Part shown: positions 1 through 44,197 of the stretch, piece by piece
Numbering within the stretch: the stretch's first letter is position 1
Layout of the letters: every line of letters begins with the position of its first letter
NCBI GenBank assembly: GCA_048013815.1
Contig: CM106585.1
Coordinates: 11,594,001-11,658,000 of the forward strand
DNA from: Setoptus koraiensis
Taxonomy: Eukaryota; Arthropoda
Reading direction: 5' to 3'
Length of the DNA: 64,000 nucleotides
The notes under the pieces: generated by a model
What the model saw: the letters and a program-made list of their open reading frames with translations, nothing else
Told to the model about the DNA's origin: nothing
The model's database searches: none
Position numbers and translations under genes: made by a program

Positions 1-1870
1 TGTGTTGTGACGCAAATCAATTGATGATGTAGGTGCGCTGTTGGCGCCCTTACCACGGCTGCGCGATTCCCCCATCTATCGAGCGATTCCCCCGTCCATC
101 AAGCGACTCCCCCGTGTATGAAGCGAACGGCAACTCTCACCAAGGCTGCTTTGGTCCCCCCCTTCTTGGCCCCGTCTTTTCCCCCGTCTGGCAGCGTCTG
201 CTAGCGTTCGTTAGTGGTTTGGTGTGCGCGACAATGCAGCGCGCTGAGCGGCGTGTCGCGAATTTAGATAGCAGCTAGAGCGAGATCATTCGATAACGAT
301 CGTTCAATTAGTTCGCTACTACTCGAGCCAGTGCGCCAACAGATCGCAATTGATGCCAAACAAGATGCGCGTGCAAATATTCTATCATCGTTGTTACATT
401 GTCGCACACAATTCAATCAATTGTTGTTGTTGCTGCTACTGCCATTACACCAATTGCATCACATTAATTTAAATTAATTAATTAACAATTCAACAGCACA
501 CACACACACACACCAACAAGCAGTCAGCAATTTATGCAAATTACGCCTGTTGTCAGGATCATCAAGTTGCCGGCGGCGCCAAGATGCGGATAAAATAAAG
601 GAATTTATTAGTGATGATTACAATATGATCGCAGCACAAATTGGACCGACCCACTGCTATGCACCGCAACACGCCTGTTCAATTGTTCACTTTTAGGCCG
701 GCGCAACAACCACTACCGACACACAACAATCACCACAAAAACTCAACAATCATCTCAAAAACACAATAATCACCACCAACACACAACAGTCATTGGCAGC
801 AGCCACTGTGCGACCGATGCCGGCGTCGCGCAACAACCAGATAAACTAATTCATACCGTACACTCGCCAGCATCAAACGATCGAGTAAGCAGACGCCGGA
901 ATCCATTACAGAGGAACGAATCAATCAAGACAGTTAATTGTATTCATACATCACACTCGCTGATTGTCTATGTGTGTGGGTCACACAACAGCTAACGCAC
1001 GACCAAATCGATGATTATCCTATCGGGCCCCGCGCGCATCATGTCATCTAGATCCAATTATCAAGCCCAATCATCACTCGTTACGCGGACGACATCACAC
1101 ACAAACGCAAACACACAGCTGTCATTGCCGCCAGTGCTATTTGCCGAATGTTAACAAGCTAATAACATAACGACGACGACATAATGAACAACGACATCGA
1201 CATTAATTCAATCTTTGCACTATCCTACATAAACTACTCAACTTGACGAAAAACTCTACCACTCACCTGTGCTAGCGCCTTTTTGCAACAACCAACTATT
1301 ATAAGTAACACACACACAAACAATAGTAGTAATAGTAACAGCAGCAGCAGCAGCAGCAGTAATCCCTCACTAACACAAATGTCTAATAAACAAACATACA
1401 CACACATCAGCCATGGTGAATAGTAATTGATTGCAACAATAGAATAATCTCCCCCTCTTACATACATATTTAGTATATGTATTCATTGTTTACAACACTT
1501 CCAAAAGAATCACATTTTGCGCGATCGCTGCGCTCGCAAACAGCCTACAACAGCAACAAATTCAGTTAGTTCATCATTACTAGTTAGTCAGCGAATAATA
1601 ATATTAGTAATAGTAGTAATAATAATAATATAACGCAATACTGGCAAAAGTAACTTCAATATATATTGGTGCTGGTGATACAGCAGAGCAAACAACCAAA
1701 AAAATCCGCGCGCGCGCAATTTGTCACGAGAATCAATCTTCCCTTAGAATCAATTTACGGCAATTTACAATTATTTATGTTATATCAAGATAAGTTCACC
1801 ATAACTATAGCATATCATCACTGCTACAACTGACATTGGTCATTTATTTCAAGCGAACAAAAAGACAGCC
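1..1870 (+). promoter_or_regulatory. 5' flank and leader region of the PKC gene
   Basis: No coding exon is recognisable before the ATG at 1871. The stretch is AT-rich and CA-rich, with a (CA)n run near 496-513, a (GCA)n run near 1338-1359 and AAT/AGT-rich stretches near 1590-1630. It probably holds the promoter and 5' UTR of the kinase gene, but no TATA box or initiator could be fixed with confidence. Upstream non-coding exons are possible. Confidence 0.4.
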
Positions 1871-35087
<33,217 letters not shown>

Positions 35088-35796
35088 TAAGACGTATATT
35101 CTATTTTTTCCAGCTCAATAATAGCTGGTCTTTATCCTTCTCCACTGATGGGCACCCAACCAACGTGATCACTCATTGAACAGACCAAAAGCCCGTCAGT
35201 GGTCGCGCTTATACGTACATTGTTGTCGTATTATTGTAGAGCCAGGCAATCTGATCCTCAATCTAACCTGGCCACACTAGCCCGGCCAGGCCAACGGATA
35301 CAATCCTGCCCACCACTCACAATGGCCAGTGTAAACACAGGCCAAACACTGGTGATTCAATTGGCCTAGGTCCACTTGGTGCTATATCCTCAAAACAACA
35401 ATGGTACAGGCATCAATGTGTTACAATAATTATCTTCGATACGTTGTTATCTGGCCAAAACTCTAATTGAGCATGATTGGAGCCATGAATCAAGGTCAAC
35501 AAGATGCACAATAATTATTGTGTTGCAGGCTATTATACAGATAACTCATCATGGCCTATTGGTAGAAATGTGGTAATGACCATCTACGGTTGTGATATCT
35601 TAGAAACGCGACAACGAGATCATGAATTCCACTTTGAGTCATCAGTTTTGTTGGTCTTCATTCGTTCAACATTTTTGCTGGGGGCTTTATTTAGTGGGCA
35701 TCCTTTAAAAGATCTTCGTTGTTATGTCAATGTTAACAAGTTATGCTAATCATATATGTGTATATATGTGTGCATTCATTTAGTCAATTTATTTAA
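35088..35796. other. Convergent 3' region between PKC and ZC3H15
   Basis: This is AT-rich sequence between two convergent stop codons. It should hold the 3' UTRs of both genes. No open frame with family resemblance and no repeat array was seen. Confidence 0.5.
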
Positions 35797-37154
35797 TTAA
35801 ACTTCAAGATCATCTAAAGCTCCTTGGAGAGCTTCAATATCATCTTCATTTAGGTCCGCGTCGTCTAGGTCATTTTCATTACTACTCCTACTTGTTTCAT
35901 TATTATCACTAGGTTGAGGAGATTTTTTTGTTTGATCGTCATTATCTTTAATGGGCGATCCTTTAGAAGACGACGGTTCTTCATCATTCGATCCACTAGC
36001 ATTATTCTCAACTAAGAATGTCCTAGACGAGGCTTGTGTTCCGCCAGCCGTGACCTCTTGGGCCAATAGTGCTAATTCATCAAATTTTATCTCCCTAATA
36101 AGCGCCGCACCATCATCTTCATCTGCATCACGCTGACCAAAATCGAAAGTTGCTTCACCTGCCTCCATTTCATTGTCATCCGCTAAATCTGGATTAAATG
36201 TAAACATGTCCCGACCGCTCAAACCAACATGACGGCCCGCTTTGTATTCTGTCCTCTTTCTAGCTTCCTCTTTGGCCAATGTCGCCCGACGTTCCTCAAT
36301 CTTCCTCTTTTTCCATTGTAAAAATGACTCCAATGTTAACTTGGGTAAATCACTGGACAACTTACTACGTTCTACCTCTACTAGCTCCTCCATGGATATT
36401 TCTGGCTTGGCATCTGCCTTCTTCTTATCTTTCTTCAAGATGAAACCTGGCGGTAAGGCGTGACGATAATGGCACTTGTTACCCCCGCCTGGACATTCCC
36501 AGAACCACCCGTACTTGCTATTCTCCAATGCATCTATGAAGTACTTGCATATGATATCTGTTTGTGGTTTTGTCTTATTGGAGGCACCGTGCTTCTTTTC
36601 TACCGCGTCTCGGAGCGTTTCATCGTCCCAGTTTTCCATACCGCCATCCTTTTCTTCGTCTCGCATGTCCACATAGACACTCTTCTTTTGAGCACGTTTC
36701 TCAACCATAACATCGTGAGAGAATTTGCATTTATCACCTTTAGTACATTGGCCTTGTTTGAAGAAGGCGCACAGAACTGATTTTGGATCGACACCACGTT
36801 CGACTTTTTGCGTTGCTACAGGCCTGAATATGGCATTCAATTCTTCTAGTTCCTTCTTCTTTTCTTCCTTTTTAGCACCCTTTGGCTCAACCTGACACAG
36901 TTTATGAATATTAATAAGAATTAGTGCGTGTGACAATTTACTCGCATAGACAAGAGAATTGAGTCTATGTGATGATAGAGAGTACTTACTTTTGGCAGAT
37001 TGCCTTTGACCTGCTTCTGGACCTGCTGTATAAATTTCTGTGTTTTGGCCCCTTTCTTGTTCTTCAATCCAAACGTTTTATCCTCTATAACTTTGTCCTT
37101 CTTCTTCTCTACCGTCTTTTTGCTTTCTTTGTTCCCTGCCTTCTTAGGTGGCAT
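35797..37154 (-). CDS. ZC3H15: ZC3H15/DFRP1, CCCH zinc-finger partner of DRG1
   Basis: The product stabilises the ribosome-associated GTPase DRG1 and acts in the cytoplasm during translation. Two exons, 37154-36990 and 36891-35797, give about 419 residues; the intron is 98 nt with GTAAGT/CAG ends. The start was placed at MPPKKAGN, which matches family members, rather than an ATG 12 nt upstream. The N-terminus is Lys-rich with the conserved [14 protein letters not shown] segment. The first CCCH finger is C-x7-C-x5-C-x3-H ([19 protein letters not shown]) and the second includes [14 protein letters not shown] followed by HALPPGF. The family's DFRP-type region lies between the fingers and the [10 protein letters not shown] segment. 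The C-terminal 100 residues are acidic and Ser-rich, as expected, and end in repeated Asp/Glu. Confidence 0.96.
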
Positions 37155-39122
37155 TGTGGCATACAAACTTGGCTATATCCACTCAATGCTGCACTGCTAT
37201 GAATTGGGTCCGAATTAAATGATATGGCCAGAGCTGGAAGAACGTTACTCAAGCAACACTGTCCACCTTGTAATAGTTTAGGTGAAATGAATGTAACGAT
37301 AGACAATAAAGTTGCTTGGATGATAATGTTGAACAACCGGCTATAAATATACAGGTATTATGGTGTGAACCTCGTGTTTTTTCTTTTCATCCGCATGAAA
37401 ACCACACAGTATGACTGTTAGAATGGCGACACTCCGGCGTGACTTGTTTGCTTGATAGCGAGTGGAGCAGTCTTGTCTGCTGCTAGCCCAAATCCCGACT
37501 GAGATCAGCTGAGCTACTTTACACTGCAGTGCACACATACTGACTGGTAGACACAAGCGAGTCCCAGTTCGTTATACAAAAAAGATTCACTGTTAGCTGT
37601 TTATAACGATTAGTGCTTCACAGTAACTTTCAATAATTTAGTTGATATCTCTCCCGCTTGGCCACCGGCAGGGTCAAAAGCGCCTTGGTCAACAATGTTG
37701 AAATCATGACCAGGTAAAATATATACATTCGTATCAAAAGAATAAGCTGGTCGATACATTGTTGTGTCATGCAATAGCATGGATAGACATTGTTGTTGAT
37801 TCTGAAGAGAGAAAAGAACTGCAGCAAAATCATACTGACAAGACAGAGAGTTCATCGTTGAATCATTTCTTTGCAACCATCACGCAGATCAAACAACAAC
37901 AACAACAATCCAGTCTTGGCCACCACAAATATTATTGAGTGGCGTAACTGTCCATCTGGCGCTGCTACGAATACAATAATCATCTCGACTACTGCGACGT
38001 TTTGTTCTCCTATTCAGACAAGACATGCGATGTGTGCCGTACAATATTGGAGAGAATAAATTAGGATAAAGAAGCAAACATAGCCAGCCTCTCGTGACAT
38101 CCGAGACCTTGAACCCTTTTCTTGACAGATATCACATCACAAGCATTTATTTGCAACATCCCAAGTTTACAATACAAAGGAACACCAAACCAACTGTCTA
38201 GTGGCGCGCTGACAACCATCACCATTCGACTTTGTCACTGCAGACAGCAAAAAAGTCTATTGTTATCATAGTATTTGCATATCGTTACTATCATACTATT
38301 AATACATGAAAATTGGATTTATTCATTACAACAATCGGAGAAAAACAAATCATGTTGTAGTTCGCGATGATCTATCAGCGGTAAATCTTTGCTTCATACT
38401 CTAAATTGATTACCAGTCAGCGCGTTTAGTTCCCATTACTCATCGTACACATCATGTACAACACACAACATCACTCTGTTTTTGTTCATCGTCAACGATA
38501 AATGCCAATGCTATACCAAACATTATTAGACTGGAAACATTAAATAGTTATTTCGCAAACTAATCCACACTTGCTAGCATAGTTCAAATATTATTATATA
38601 GGTAGGTCACAGCTTCACCTGCTATTACATTCGGATTAATAAGCGCAGCACATCAGATATACAAACGTACATACATGGACTTGATGGTTCAATTTTATGG
38701 CAAACTGCTTCTAAATTAATTATATCATGCTAGCTCGAAACACAAGCCTATCATGTTTGATTCCGACTCATTAATAGATATCAGCCCGATTTTGTACTAC
38801 TCAATTCTCATACCTGTGTCACTTATAGTAGTCTTATTTTTTCGATTCTGGTCCTGGTTTGGATTCGAGTTGTACATAAATAACTGACTGACATTTATTA
38901 TATTGCCCACAAATGCACAGCCAAAGTAGTCTAAATCTACTTAATCACTTCTAATACAGTCGACAACGCATCTGAATATATACGAAGAAGTAGCCTCTGA
39001 ACCGAGTCATGTCATTTAATTGTACAAAATCAAGCCCTCTCGAAACAATTATCTTGATGACACATGCTCATGGTGTTTAAACAGGACATTCAATTAAATT
39101 CAGCTCTACAATCTCATTGCAA
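37155..39122. other. Divergent intergenic region between ZC3H15 and TPST
   Basis: About 2 kb holding the promoters of ZC3H15 (-) and TPST (+). Minus-strand stretches at about 37610-37876 and 38080-38240 read as plausible protein, but no start, splice chain or family could be fixed. See the separate low-confidence entry. The rest is AT-rich without repeats. Confidence 0.4.
37610..37876 (-). other. Possible terminal coding exon, unassigned
   Basis: An open minus-strand frame of about 85 codons ends at 37610. It has balanced amino-acid composition, for example SFDTNVYILPGHDFNIVDQG, unlike the low-complexity frames elsewhere. A possible acceptor (CTTGTCAG) lies within it near 37836. No upstream exon chain and no family match were recognised, so it may be chance. 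It would lie head-to-head with TPST. Confidence 0.2.
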
Positions 39123-40301
39123 ATGTTTCTAAGATTTTCCTCTAGGCGCCTAGCCTTATTTGGCTTAGGAATCCTATGTACTACCACTATTATTATGATT
39201 TTATTTTATGGCGGTCCAGAATCTTTCCTCAACAAAAGGCCACAACCCGAATGGCTTTCCCCCAAAAAATACGTAACCGAACCTGATGGCTCTGGCGAAG
39301 GTAAAAAGTATCCATATAGTAAAGATATGCCACTAATCTTTGTTGGAGGTATGCCACGAAGTGGAACAACTCTTCTTAGAGTCATGCTAGATTCTCATCC
39401 AGATATAAGATGTGGCGAAGAGACAAGAGTGATACCAAGACTATTAAATCTGAGGAATGGCTGGGTCAAAGCACCCATCGAATCTAAGAGGCTACAAGAG
39501 GCAGGTATCTCACAAGAAGTATTGGATGCCGCAGTTAGTGCATTCATTTTAGAGATTATAGTCAGGCATGGAAAACCAGCCAATCGATTATGCAACAAGG
39601 ATCCATTCACTCTCAAAGCTGCCGTTTATCTACATGGTTTATATCCAAATTCAAAATTTTTATTTCTAATTCGTGATGGAAGAGCTGTAGCCCATTCTAT
39701 TGTATCGCGAGGCGTTACAATATCAGGTTTCAACCATCAGGACTATCGCGAATGCCTGATGAAATGGAACTCAGCAATTAAGGTTATGCACGAGGAATGT
39801 CAAAAATTAACCGAGTCCGTGTGCCTTCCAGTCCATTATGAGCAACTCGTTCTCCATCCGGAGACTATGATGAAAAGGATTCTCAATTTCTTGGATTTAC
39901 CCTGGAACGAAACAACGTTGCACCATGAAACACTAGTTAATGAACCGAACGGTATTCGTCTATCGAAATTAGAACGATCTACTGATCAAGTTATCAAACC
40001 TATCAATACCGAAGCCCTCAGCAAATGGGTTGGTGCTATGCCTAAAGATGTGGTCCGAGATATGAGCATAATTGCGCCGATGTTATCTGTTCTAGGCTAC
40101 GATCCATACGCTAACCCACCAAATTATGGCGATCCCGATGCATTTGTAAAGCAGAAGATGAAAGAAATAGAAAGTAACAAACTTGATTGGTCTATTAAAG
40201 AACAGCAATTAATTAACGAACGTGAAAATCTAAGGAACCAGTTATCGCTGAAAAGTGGACAACCCCAATTACCAGAATCTTCCACAAATACAACAACATG
40301 A
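39123..40301 (+). CDS. TPST: Protein-tyrosine sulfotransferase (TPST)
   Basis: The enzyme transfers sulfate from PAPS to tyrosines of secreted and membrane proteins in the trans-Golgi. The 392-residue product has type II topology: a short basic cytoplasmic tail and one signal-anchor (about residues 9-29, [17 protein letters not shown]), then a luminal domain. The PAPS 5'-phosphosulfate loop is [17 protein letters not shown] (about 73-90), followed by the conserved [12 protein letters not shown] with the catalytic Glu. A NKDPF segment and the later RDGRAVAHS 3'-phosphate-binding motif are present. The start is the ATG at 39123. Length matches the family (about 370-380) plus a short tail. The gene is a single exon, unlike the multi-exon vertebrate genes, consistent with general intron loss in this region. 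Confidence 0.96.
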   Translation: MFLRFSSRRLALFGLGILCTTTIIMILFYGGPESFLNKRPQPEWLSPKKYVTEPDGSGEGKKYPYSKDMPLIFVGGMPRSGTTLLRVMLDSHPDIRCGEETRVIPRLLNLRNGWVKAPIESKRLQEAGISQEVLDAAVSAFILEIIVRHGKPANRLCNKDPFTLKAAVYLHGLYPNSKFLFLIRDGRAVAHSIVSRGVTISGFNHQDYRECLMKWNSAIKVMHEECQKLTESVCLPVHYEQLVLHPETMMKRILNFLDLPWNETTLHHETLVNEPNGIRLSKLERSTDQVIKPINTEALSKWVGAMPKDVVRDMSIIAPMLSVLGYDPYANPPNYGDPDAFVKQKMKEIESNKLDWSIKEQQLINERENLRNQLSLKSGQPQLPESSTNTTT

Positions 40302-40475
40302 TACAAAACACATTAGCCTCATACCTCTTTTTGTTTGACTAGTGATCTTCAATAAGAACGATTATAACAATTTCAAGTGTCTCTTATTTAGAATATGTAC
40401 CATAAATTAGGCAGACTACATACTAAGGTAGTATTTAATTGATAAATCTTTCTACATCCGAATCTAGACTCCTGA

Positions 40476-40940
40476 TCACCTTTTCTTCGAACCTTTCTTC
40501 TTCGAATTTCGTTTCAGCTCTCGTCGCCTTTCAATGTTCCTCTGTTTTTTCTTTTTCATCATTTCTTGTACCTGTTCGTGCTTTTTTGTGCGTTCATTCC
40601 ATTTCTTTTTGTGCATTTTCTTGATAGACTCTTTCTTCTTGATAGATTTTTTTATTAAAACTGGATCGTCTTTTATCTTGTCACCTTTAGCCTTGAGCAT
40701 TGCAGCTTTCCAAGTTGTATCATCCTTTATTTTTCTTGCTTTCTCCTCCGGTAGTTTCTTGAGTTTTTCTTGGAATCTAAGAGCTTGGGTAAGTTTCGTT
40801 TTCAAACTATTCTTCTTGAACTTCGCCTGCAGCGGATCGATAAATTTGGGATCATCGGGAATTGAATCAATTTGGTTAAAGATAATCTTCTCTTTCTCCG
40901 AAAATGGAGCCAACACTACATTAGCGTCTTTGATCTTCAT
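40476..40940 (-). CDS. SURF6: SURF6/Rrp14-like nucleolar protein, short form
   Basis: SURF6/Rrp14 proteins are nucleolar RNA-binding factors in ribosome biogenesis. The single exon encodes 154 residues. The last 100 match the family's C-terminal domain: TWKAAMLKAKGDKIKDDPVL corresponds to the conserved W-xx-xx-KAxGxKIxDD block, followed by a Lys/Arg-rich helical tail (KKKWNERTKKHEQVQ, RRRELKRNSKKKG). The first 45 residues (KDANVVLAPF, IIFNQIDSIPDDP) resemble a KDAY-type N-terminus. Typical animal SURF6 has 300 or more residues, so the disordered middle is missing. It is divergent from the DnaJ gene at 41186, with a 245-bp shared promoter. A related N-terminal copy lies at 45241-45525. Confidence 0.8.
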   Translation of the reverse strand: MKIKDANVVLAPFSEKEKIIFNQIDSIPDDPKFIDPLQAKFKKNSLKTKLTQALRFQEKLKKLPEEKARKIKDDTTWKAAMLKAKGDKIKDDPVLIKKSIKKKESIKKMHKKKWNERTKKHEQVQEMMKKKKQRNIERRRELKRNSKKKGSKKR

Positions 40941-41185
40941 TTTAACAATAGTAGATTGTCTCGTAGAATAATTTTATAGTTAATCCGAAGAACTATAATA
41001 TCTTTTGTAACGCATCGGCGGCCGCATGGACACGTTTTTAATCAGCACGCCTGCTGCGATCATGTGTTTGTGTTGTGTGCGGTTTGCACGAATATCTCAC
41101 ACGTTTTCGAAGATGAATTCATTGGAATCAATACGCGATTCCCAAATTATAAAATCTAATTAAATCAGTGTCATAGGCTAATCAG
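40941..41185. promoter_or_regulatory. Bidirectional promoter SURF6/DnaJ, related to the MRPL4 upstream region
   Basis: The 245 bp separate two divergent ATGs. From about 41030 to 41185 it resembles the region upstream of MRPL4 (about 47590-47748). Shared words include CACGTTTTT, ATCATGTGTT, CTCAC(A/G)CGTT, GAATCAATA and ATCTAA in the same order. The similarity continues into the coding sequence, so promoter, leader and first codons appear to have been copied together. Confidence 0.6.
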
Positions 41186-42580
41186 ATGTCTACATTTTTT
41201 CTGAAACACATCGGGAGATGCTCCTCGGCGGTAGGAGACAAGCAGCTTAGATTTACACAATTATTCAATCCCAAATTAACACTACCCAAACAAACGTGGG
41301 CAGAGGAACAAAGCTTCGGAATAAACCAAAAGACAAATATTACGGGACTACGTTCAAGTGTTTTTGGTGCCTACCAAAGACCATCGACATTGTGTTCCAA
41401 TTTTTCATGTACTCACACCAAAAGGTTTTTACATACCACTAGGATATTGAACAAAAGAGACTATTATGATGTATTGGGGGTGGCCAAAAATTCCACTCAG
41501 AAAGACATCAAAAAAGCATATTATGTTTTAGCCAAAAAATATCATCCAGACACAAACAAGGATGACCCACAGGCAGCCAAGAAATTCCAAGAGATTTCTG
41601 AAGCTTATGAAATATTAAGCGACGAGACTAAAAGAAAAAATTACGATTTCACAGGCGCCGCTAATTCTAATCCCAATGCAGGCTTCTCGCGGCATGGGTC
41701 TGCGGGCAATACTTATAGACAGGATGGTTTTGGTTCTTTCACAGACCCAGAAGAGTTGTTTAGAAGAATCTTTCGCGACTTTGAGCAACAATACGGCACG
41801 CCATTTGATAAGGGCGGCAATACCGGCAACGAATACGACGAGTCAAACTGGGGTATGGGTCAGTCACAAGAGATTAGCATGAGCGTGACGTTCAAAGAAG
41901 CTGCCATAGGCTGTAACAAGGAGATTGACATTAATATCGGTGACGTCTGTCCTGTCTGCTCTGGCAGCCGATGTAAACCTGGTTATAAGCCTATCAAGTG
42001 TCCATACTGTCAAGGAACTGGCATAGAGACTATATCGAATGGTCCCTTCATGATGCGATCAACTTGTAGAGTATGTAAAGGTTCGAGAATGTACATAAGA
42101 GATCCTTGTATGGAGTGTAGCGGAAAAGGCCAGACCATACAACGTAGAAGAGTGATAGTTCCTGTGCCAGCGGGAGTAGATGATGGCGAAACAATTAAAA
42201 TGCGGATAGTCAATGATAAAGAAATATTTGTTACATTTAGGGTTGCTAAGAGCTCATATTTTCGACGTGATGACAACGATGTGCACACCGAGGCTGCAAT
42301 TAGTGTTAGTCAAGCTATTCTAGGTGGATCAATCAGAATTGAAGGTTTGTACGAAGATATAACATTGAATATAGAACCAGGCACATCGTCTCATGTAAGA
42401 ATGAGATTACCATCCAAGGGTATTAAACGAATGGATAGTTTTGGCCGTGGTGACCACTATGTTCACATAAAGATTCAAGTGCCAGAAAGACCTACTGCTC
42501 GCCAAAAAGAGTTGATTAAGGAGTTCGCTCAGGCAACCGATACCGAGTCGAAGTTCGGTAAGGTTGATGGTGTGTCCTGA
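41186..42580 (+). CDS. DNAJA3: Mitochondrial DnaJ (Tid1/DNAJA3) with an MRPL4-derived N-terminus
   Basis: A type I Hsp40 co-chaperone of mitochondrial Hsp70. The single exon gives 464 residues. Residues 1 to about 70 (for example [27 protein letters not shown]) are homologous to the N-terminus of MRPL4 at 47749, not to DnaJ proteins. The native part resumes near [20 protein letters not shown]. The J domain covers about 92-157 with the HPD motif (KKYHPDTNK). A Gly/Ser-rich linker follows, then four Cys-x2-Cys repeats at about 255-312 ([32 protein letters not shown]) and the C-terminal substrate-binding domains ([26 protein letters not shown]). The conserved end GKVDGV matches family members just before the UGA stop. 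The same frame then stays open for 80 codons (separate entry). The start is the only ATG aligned with the MRPL4 start. Confidence 0.95.
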   Translation: MSTFFLKHIGRCSSAVGDKQLRFTQLFNPKLTLPKQTWAEEQSFGINQKTNITGLRSSVFGAYQRPSTLCSNFSCTHTKRFLHTTRILNKRDYYDVLGVAKNSTQKDIKKAYYVLAKKYHPDTNKDDPQAAKKFQEISEAYEILSDETKRKNYDFTGAANSNPNAGFSRHGSAGNTYRQDGFGSFTDPEELFRRIFRDFEQQYGTPFDKGGNTGNEYDESNWGMGQSQEISMSVTFKEAAIGCNKEIDINIGDVCPVCSGSRCKPGYKPIKCPYCQGTGIETISNGPFMMRSTCRVCKGSRMYIRDPCMECSGKGQTIQRRRVIVPVPAGVDDGETIKMRIVNDKEIFVTFRVAKSSYFRRDDNDVHTEAAISVSQAILGGSIRIEGLYEDITLNIEPGTSSHVRMRLPSKGIKRMDSFGRGDHYVHIKIQVPERPTARQKELIKEFAQATDTESKFGKVDGVS

Positions 42581-42823
42581 CGGGAAAGAGTTCAACGTAG
42601 CCAAGATGATGATCCTGAGGTTGGCGAGGAAAAGGATCTTTTACCGCCAAGATGGTTGTTTTTTCTAGCTGCTGCAATTGGCTGTGGTGTCATCTACTAT
42701 GTTGGACTGAAACTAAATTCTACAAATGTTTACACTTATGAATATTATAATGAGATCAAACCTAAATATGAGATCCCGGAAACGCATTATTCATTGCCGG
42801 TAGATAAAGAAAAGAAAGAATAG
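42581..42823 (+). other. 80-codon in-frame extension of the DnaJ gene with a transmembrane segment
   Basis: Directly after the DnaJ stop (TCC TGA CGG) the same frame is open to TAG at 42821. It encodes an acidic stretch (SQDDDPEVGEEKD), a hydrophobic segment suited to one membrane span (WLFFLAAAIGCGVIYYVGLKL) and a Tyr/Pro-rich polar tail. It contains no Met, so it cannot be translated alone without splicing from elsewhere. The only nearby AATAAA lies downstream of it. UGA followed by C is a context prone to read-through. Alternatives are an alternative 3' exon of the DnaJ gene, a terminal exon of another gene, or a small unannotated intron. I do not recognise the family. Confidence 0.5.
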
Positions 42824-42845
42824 AACTTGAAATGAGGCTTCACTC

Positions 42846-42851
42846 AATAAA
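42846..42851 (+). terminator. Polyadenylation signal AATAAA for the DnaJ transcript
   Basis: AATAAA lies 23 nt after the TAG that closes the in-frame extension and 266 nt after the DnaJ UGA. The mature mRNA would therefore carry the extension region. Confidence 0.5.
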
Positions 42852-44197
42852 TTAATCTCAACCTTTCAGTTGAGAACTTGAATGGTTGGCTAGTAAAGCA
42901 AGTTGTGTAATTAATAGATTAGTGAAGTAAGTGTCACAACATTTGCATGGGGTTTTGTCCCTAGAGCACCTTACGAGCTCATAGTTAAAGATTCATGGAG
43001 AATGGTGAATGTAAATCTCTTTCTAGTCACTTCTGATAAGTCAAGGTTGTTTAAGTTATAAAGAAAATTTAGTGTGATGAGTCACGGTTAAAGATTTGTA
43101 TGAATCAAGGTTAAGCACAATGCGGCAGCCCTAGGGACGTTCCCGGGTAACTAGCGACTGTTTTAACGACTCTCTCTATCTCTCTCCCTTTCGCATCATG
43201 TGATGATGTGATTTTCAATGCCAACGCTCTCGAGCGCTTGGAGTTGTCGTGTGTATGCAAAGGCATAAACATGGATGATCTATCGTCTATGTACGTAGTA
43301 TATGTAAATTTCTCGTGAAAGAATGCTCTTGAACGCTCGATTATTTTATCGTGATTCTAATCAGCAAAATTGAATTGGGAGTTTACGTGTGAGTGTTAAC
43401 ATTGAAAACAATTTCATTGCCAACAAAAATAAGTTTAGAGCGCAATCTCAACTCCCTTAGCAGCACCCTCCCCGGATCCTTTGTGATGTTACTACTGTTG
43501 GTTATGACGGCCTCGCAGTCACGCAAGAGGAAAGAGGAACCTAGCCAGATTCAAGTAGATAGATTCTGTCTAAACAACTAACACAAAGGATAAAATGTTT
43601 AACCTGAGTGCGCCTGTCACTAGCCACCTAGCTTGCGATAGCACATAGCGACTCTCTAGTTGCATAGCGATACTAAGCTAGTGGCGTCTATGTGAGCGCG
43701 CCTAGATCGAGTTGCGCGTGTGCCTCAATTGTTCGCTATTGAGGTCAACATCGCAGCATTGAGCGTGCCTCATGAAGACATTCGAATTTTTCCCCCATTA
43801 ATTGTGGTGCGCGTACACTCGCAGTGGTTAGACTGTGGATCTGTATTCGTTGTGGTGCATGCAGCGCACCGGCCCTGGTAGTTCGATTCTGCTGCGACCC
43901 CCCTGGCCCGTGCAATTTTGTTCGAAAATCGAACTCGAGCTAGCAAATGAGGTGGTAGCTAGCGAATTTTCGTGTCGTATATAAGAGCTAGCGCAAAGCG
44001 ACACAACGCCATGGACTGGATGTCCGAACGACCGTTGTTGTTAACTCGTTATGATTATTCGTTATTAAATCGTTAATTAATATTATTATGATTATTATTA
44101 TTATTAGTGCTATTAAGTTTGTTACAATTATTGTTGACATTGTTATTGTTGATTATTATTTCAGAAGCTGCAAAGTTTTTTTCTTTCATTCACGCCA
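42852..44197. other. Intergenic region before the PPxY protein gene
   Basis: It holds a tRNA-like stretch (separate entry), CTAGCT/GCTAGC-rich segments at about 43610-43700 and 43940-43995, and an ATT-rich tract at about 44065-44160 ending in TTTCAG, which may be the acceptor of a leader intron for the next gene. An open frame at 43393-43581 shows no family resemblance. Confidence 0.4.
43810..43900 (+). other. tRNA-like sequence (degraded tRNA gene or SINE head)
   Basis: GCAGTGGTTAGAC near 43821 resembles a tRNA A box/D-loop (AGTGGTTA). GTTCGATTC at 43881 is a good B-box/T-loop core with a five-pair T stem (GGTAG/CTGCT, two of them wobbles). GGTGC...GCACC at about 43854-43870 could be a variable arm. 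The acceptor strand GCGACCC finds only a partial 5' partner, and A-B spacing is longer than in a normal short-arm tRNA. It is best read as a tRNA-derived relic or SINE promoter, not a working tRNA gene. Confidence 0.3.

Noticed and set aside
42558-42600. A 33- or 43-nt intron at the end of the DnaJ gene (donor GTAAGG)
   Set aside because: Much shorter than any other intron here (85 nt or more). The 43-nt version leads to a different frame. Kept only as an alternative to read-through.
43393-43581. 62-codon frame before the PPxY gene
   Set aside because: Short, without homology or splice support, in a CTAGC-rich intergenic stretch.
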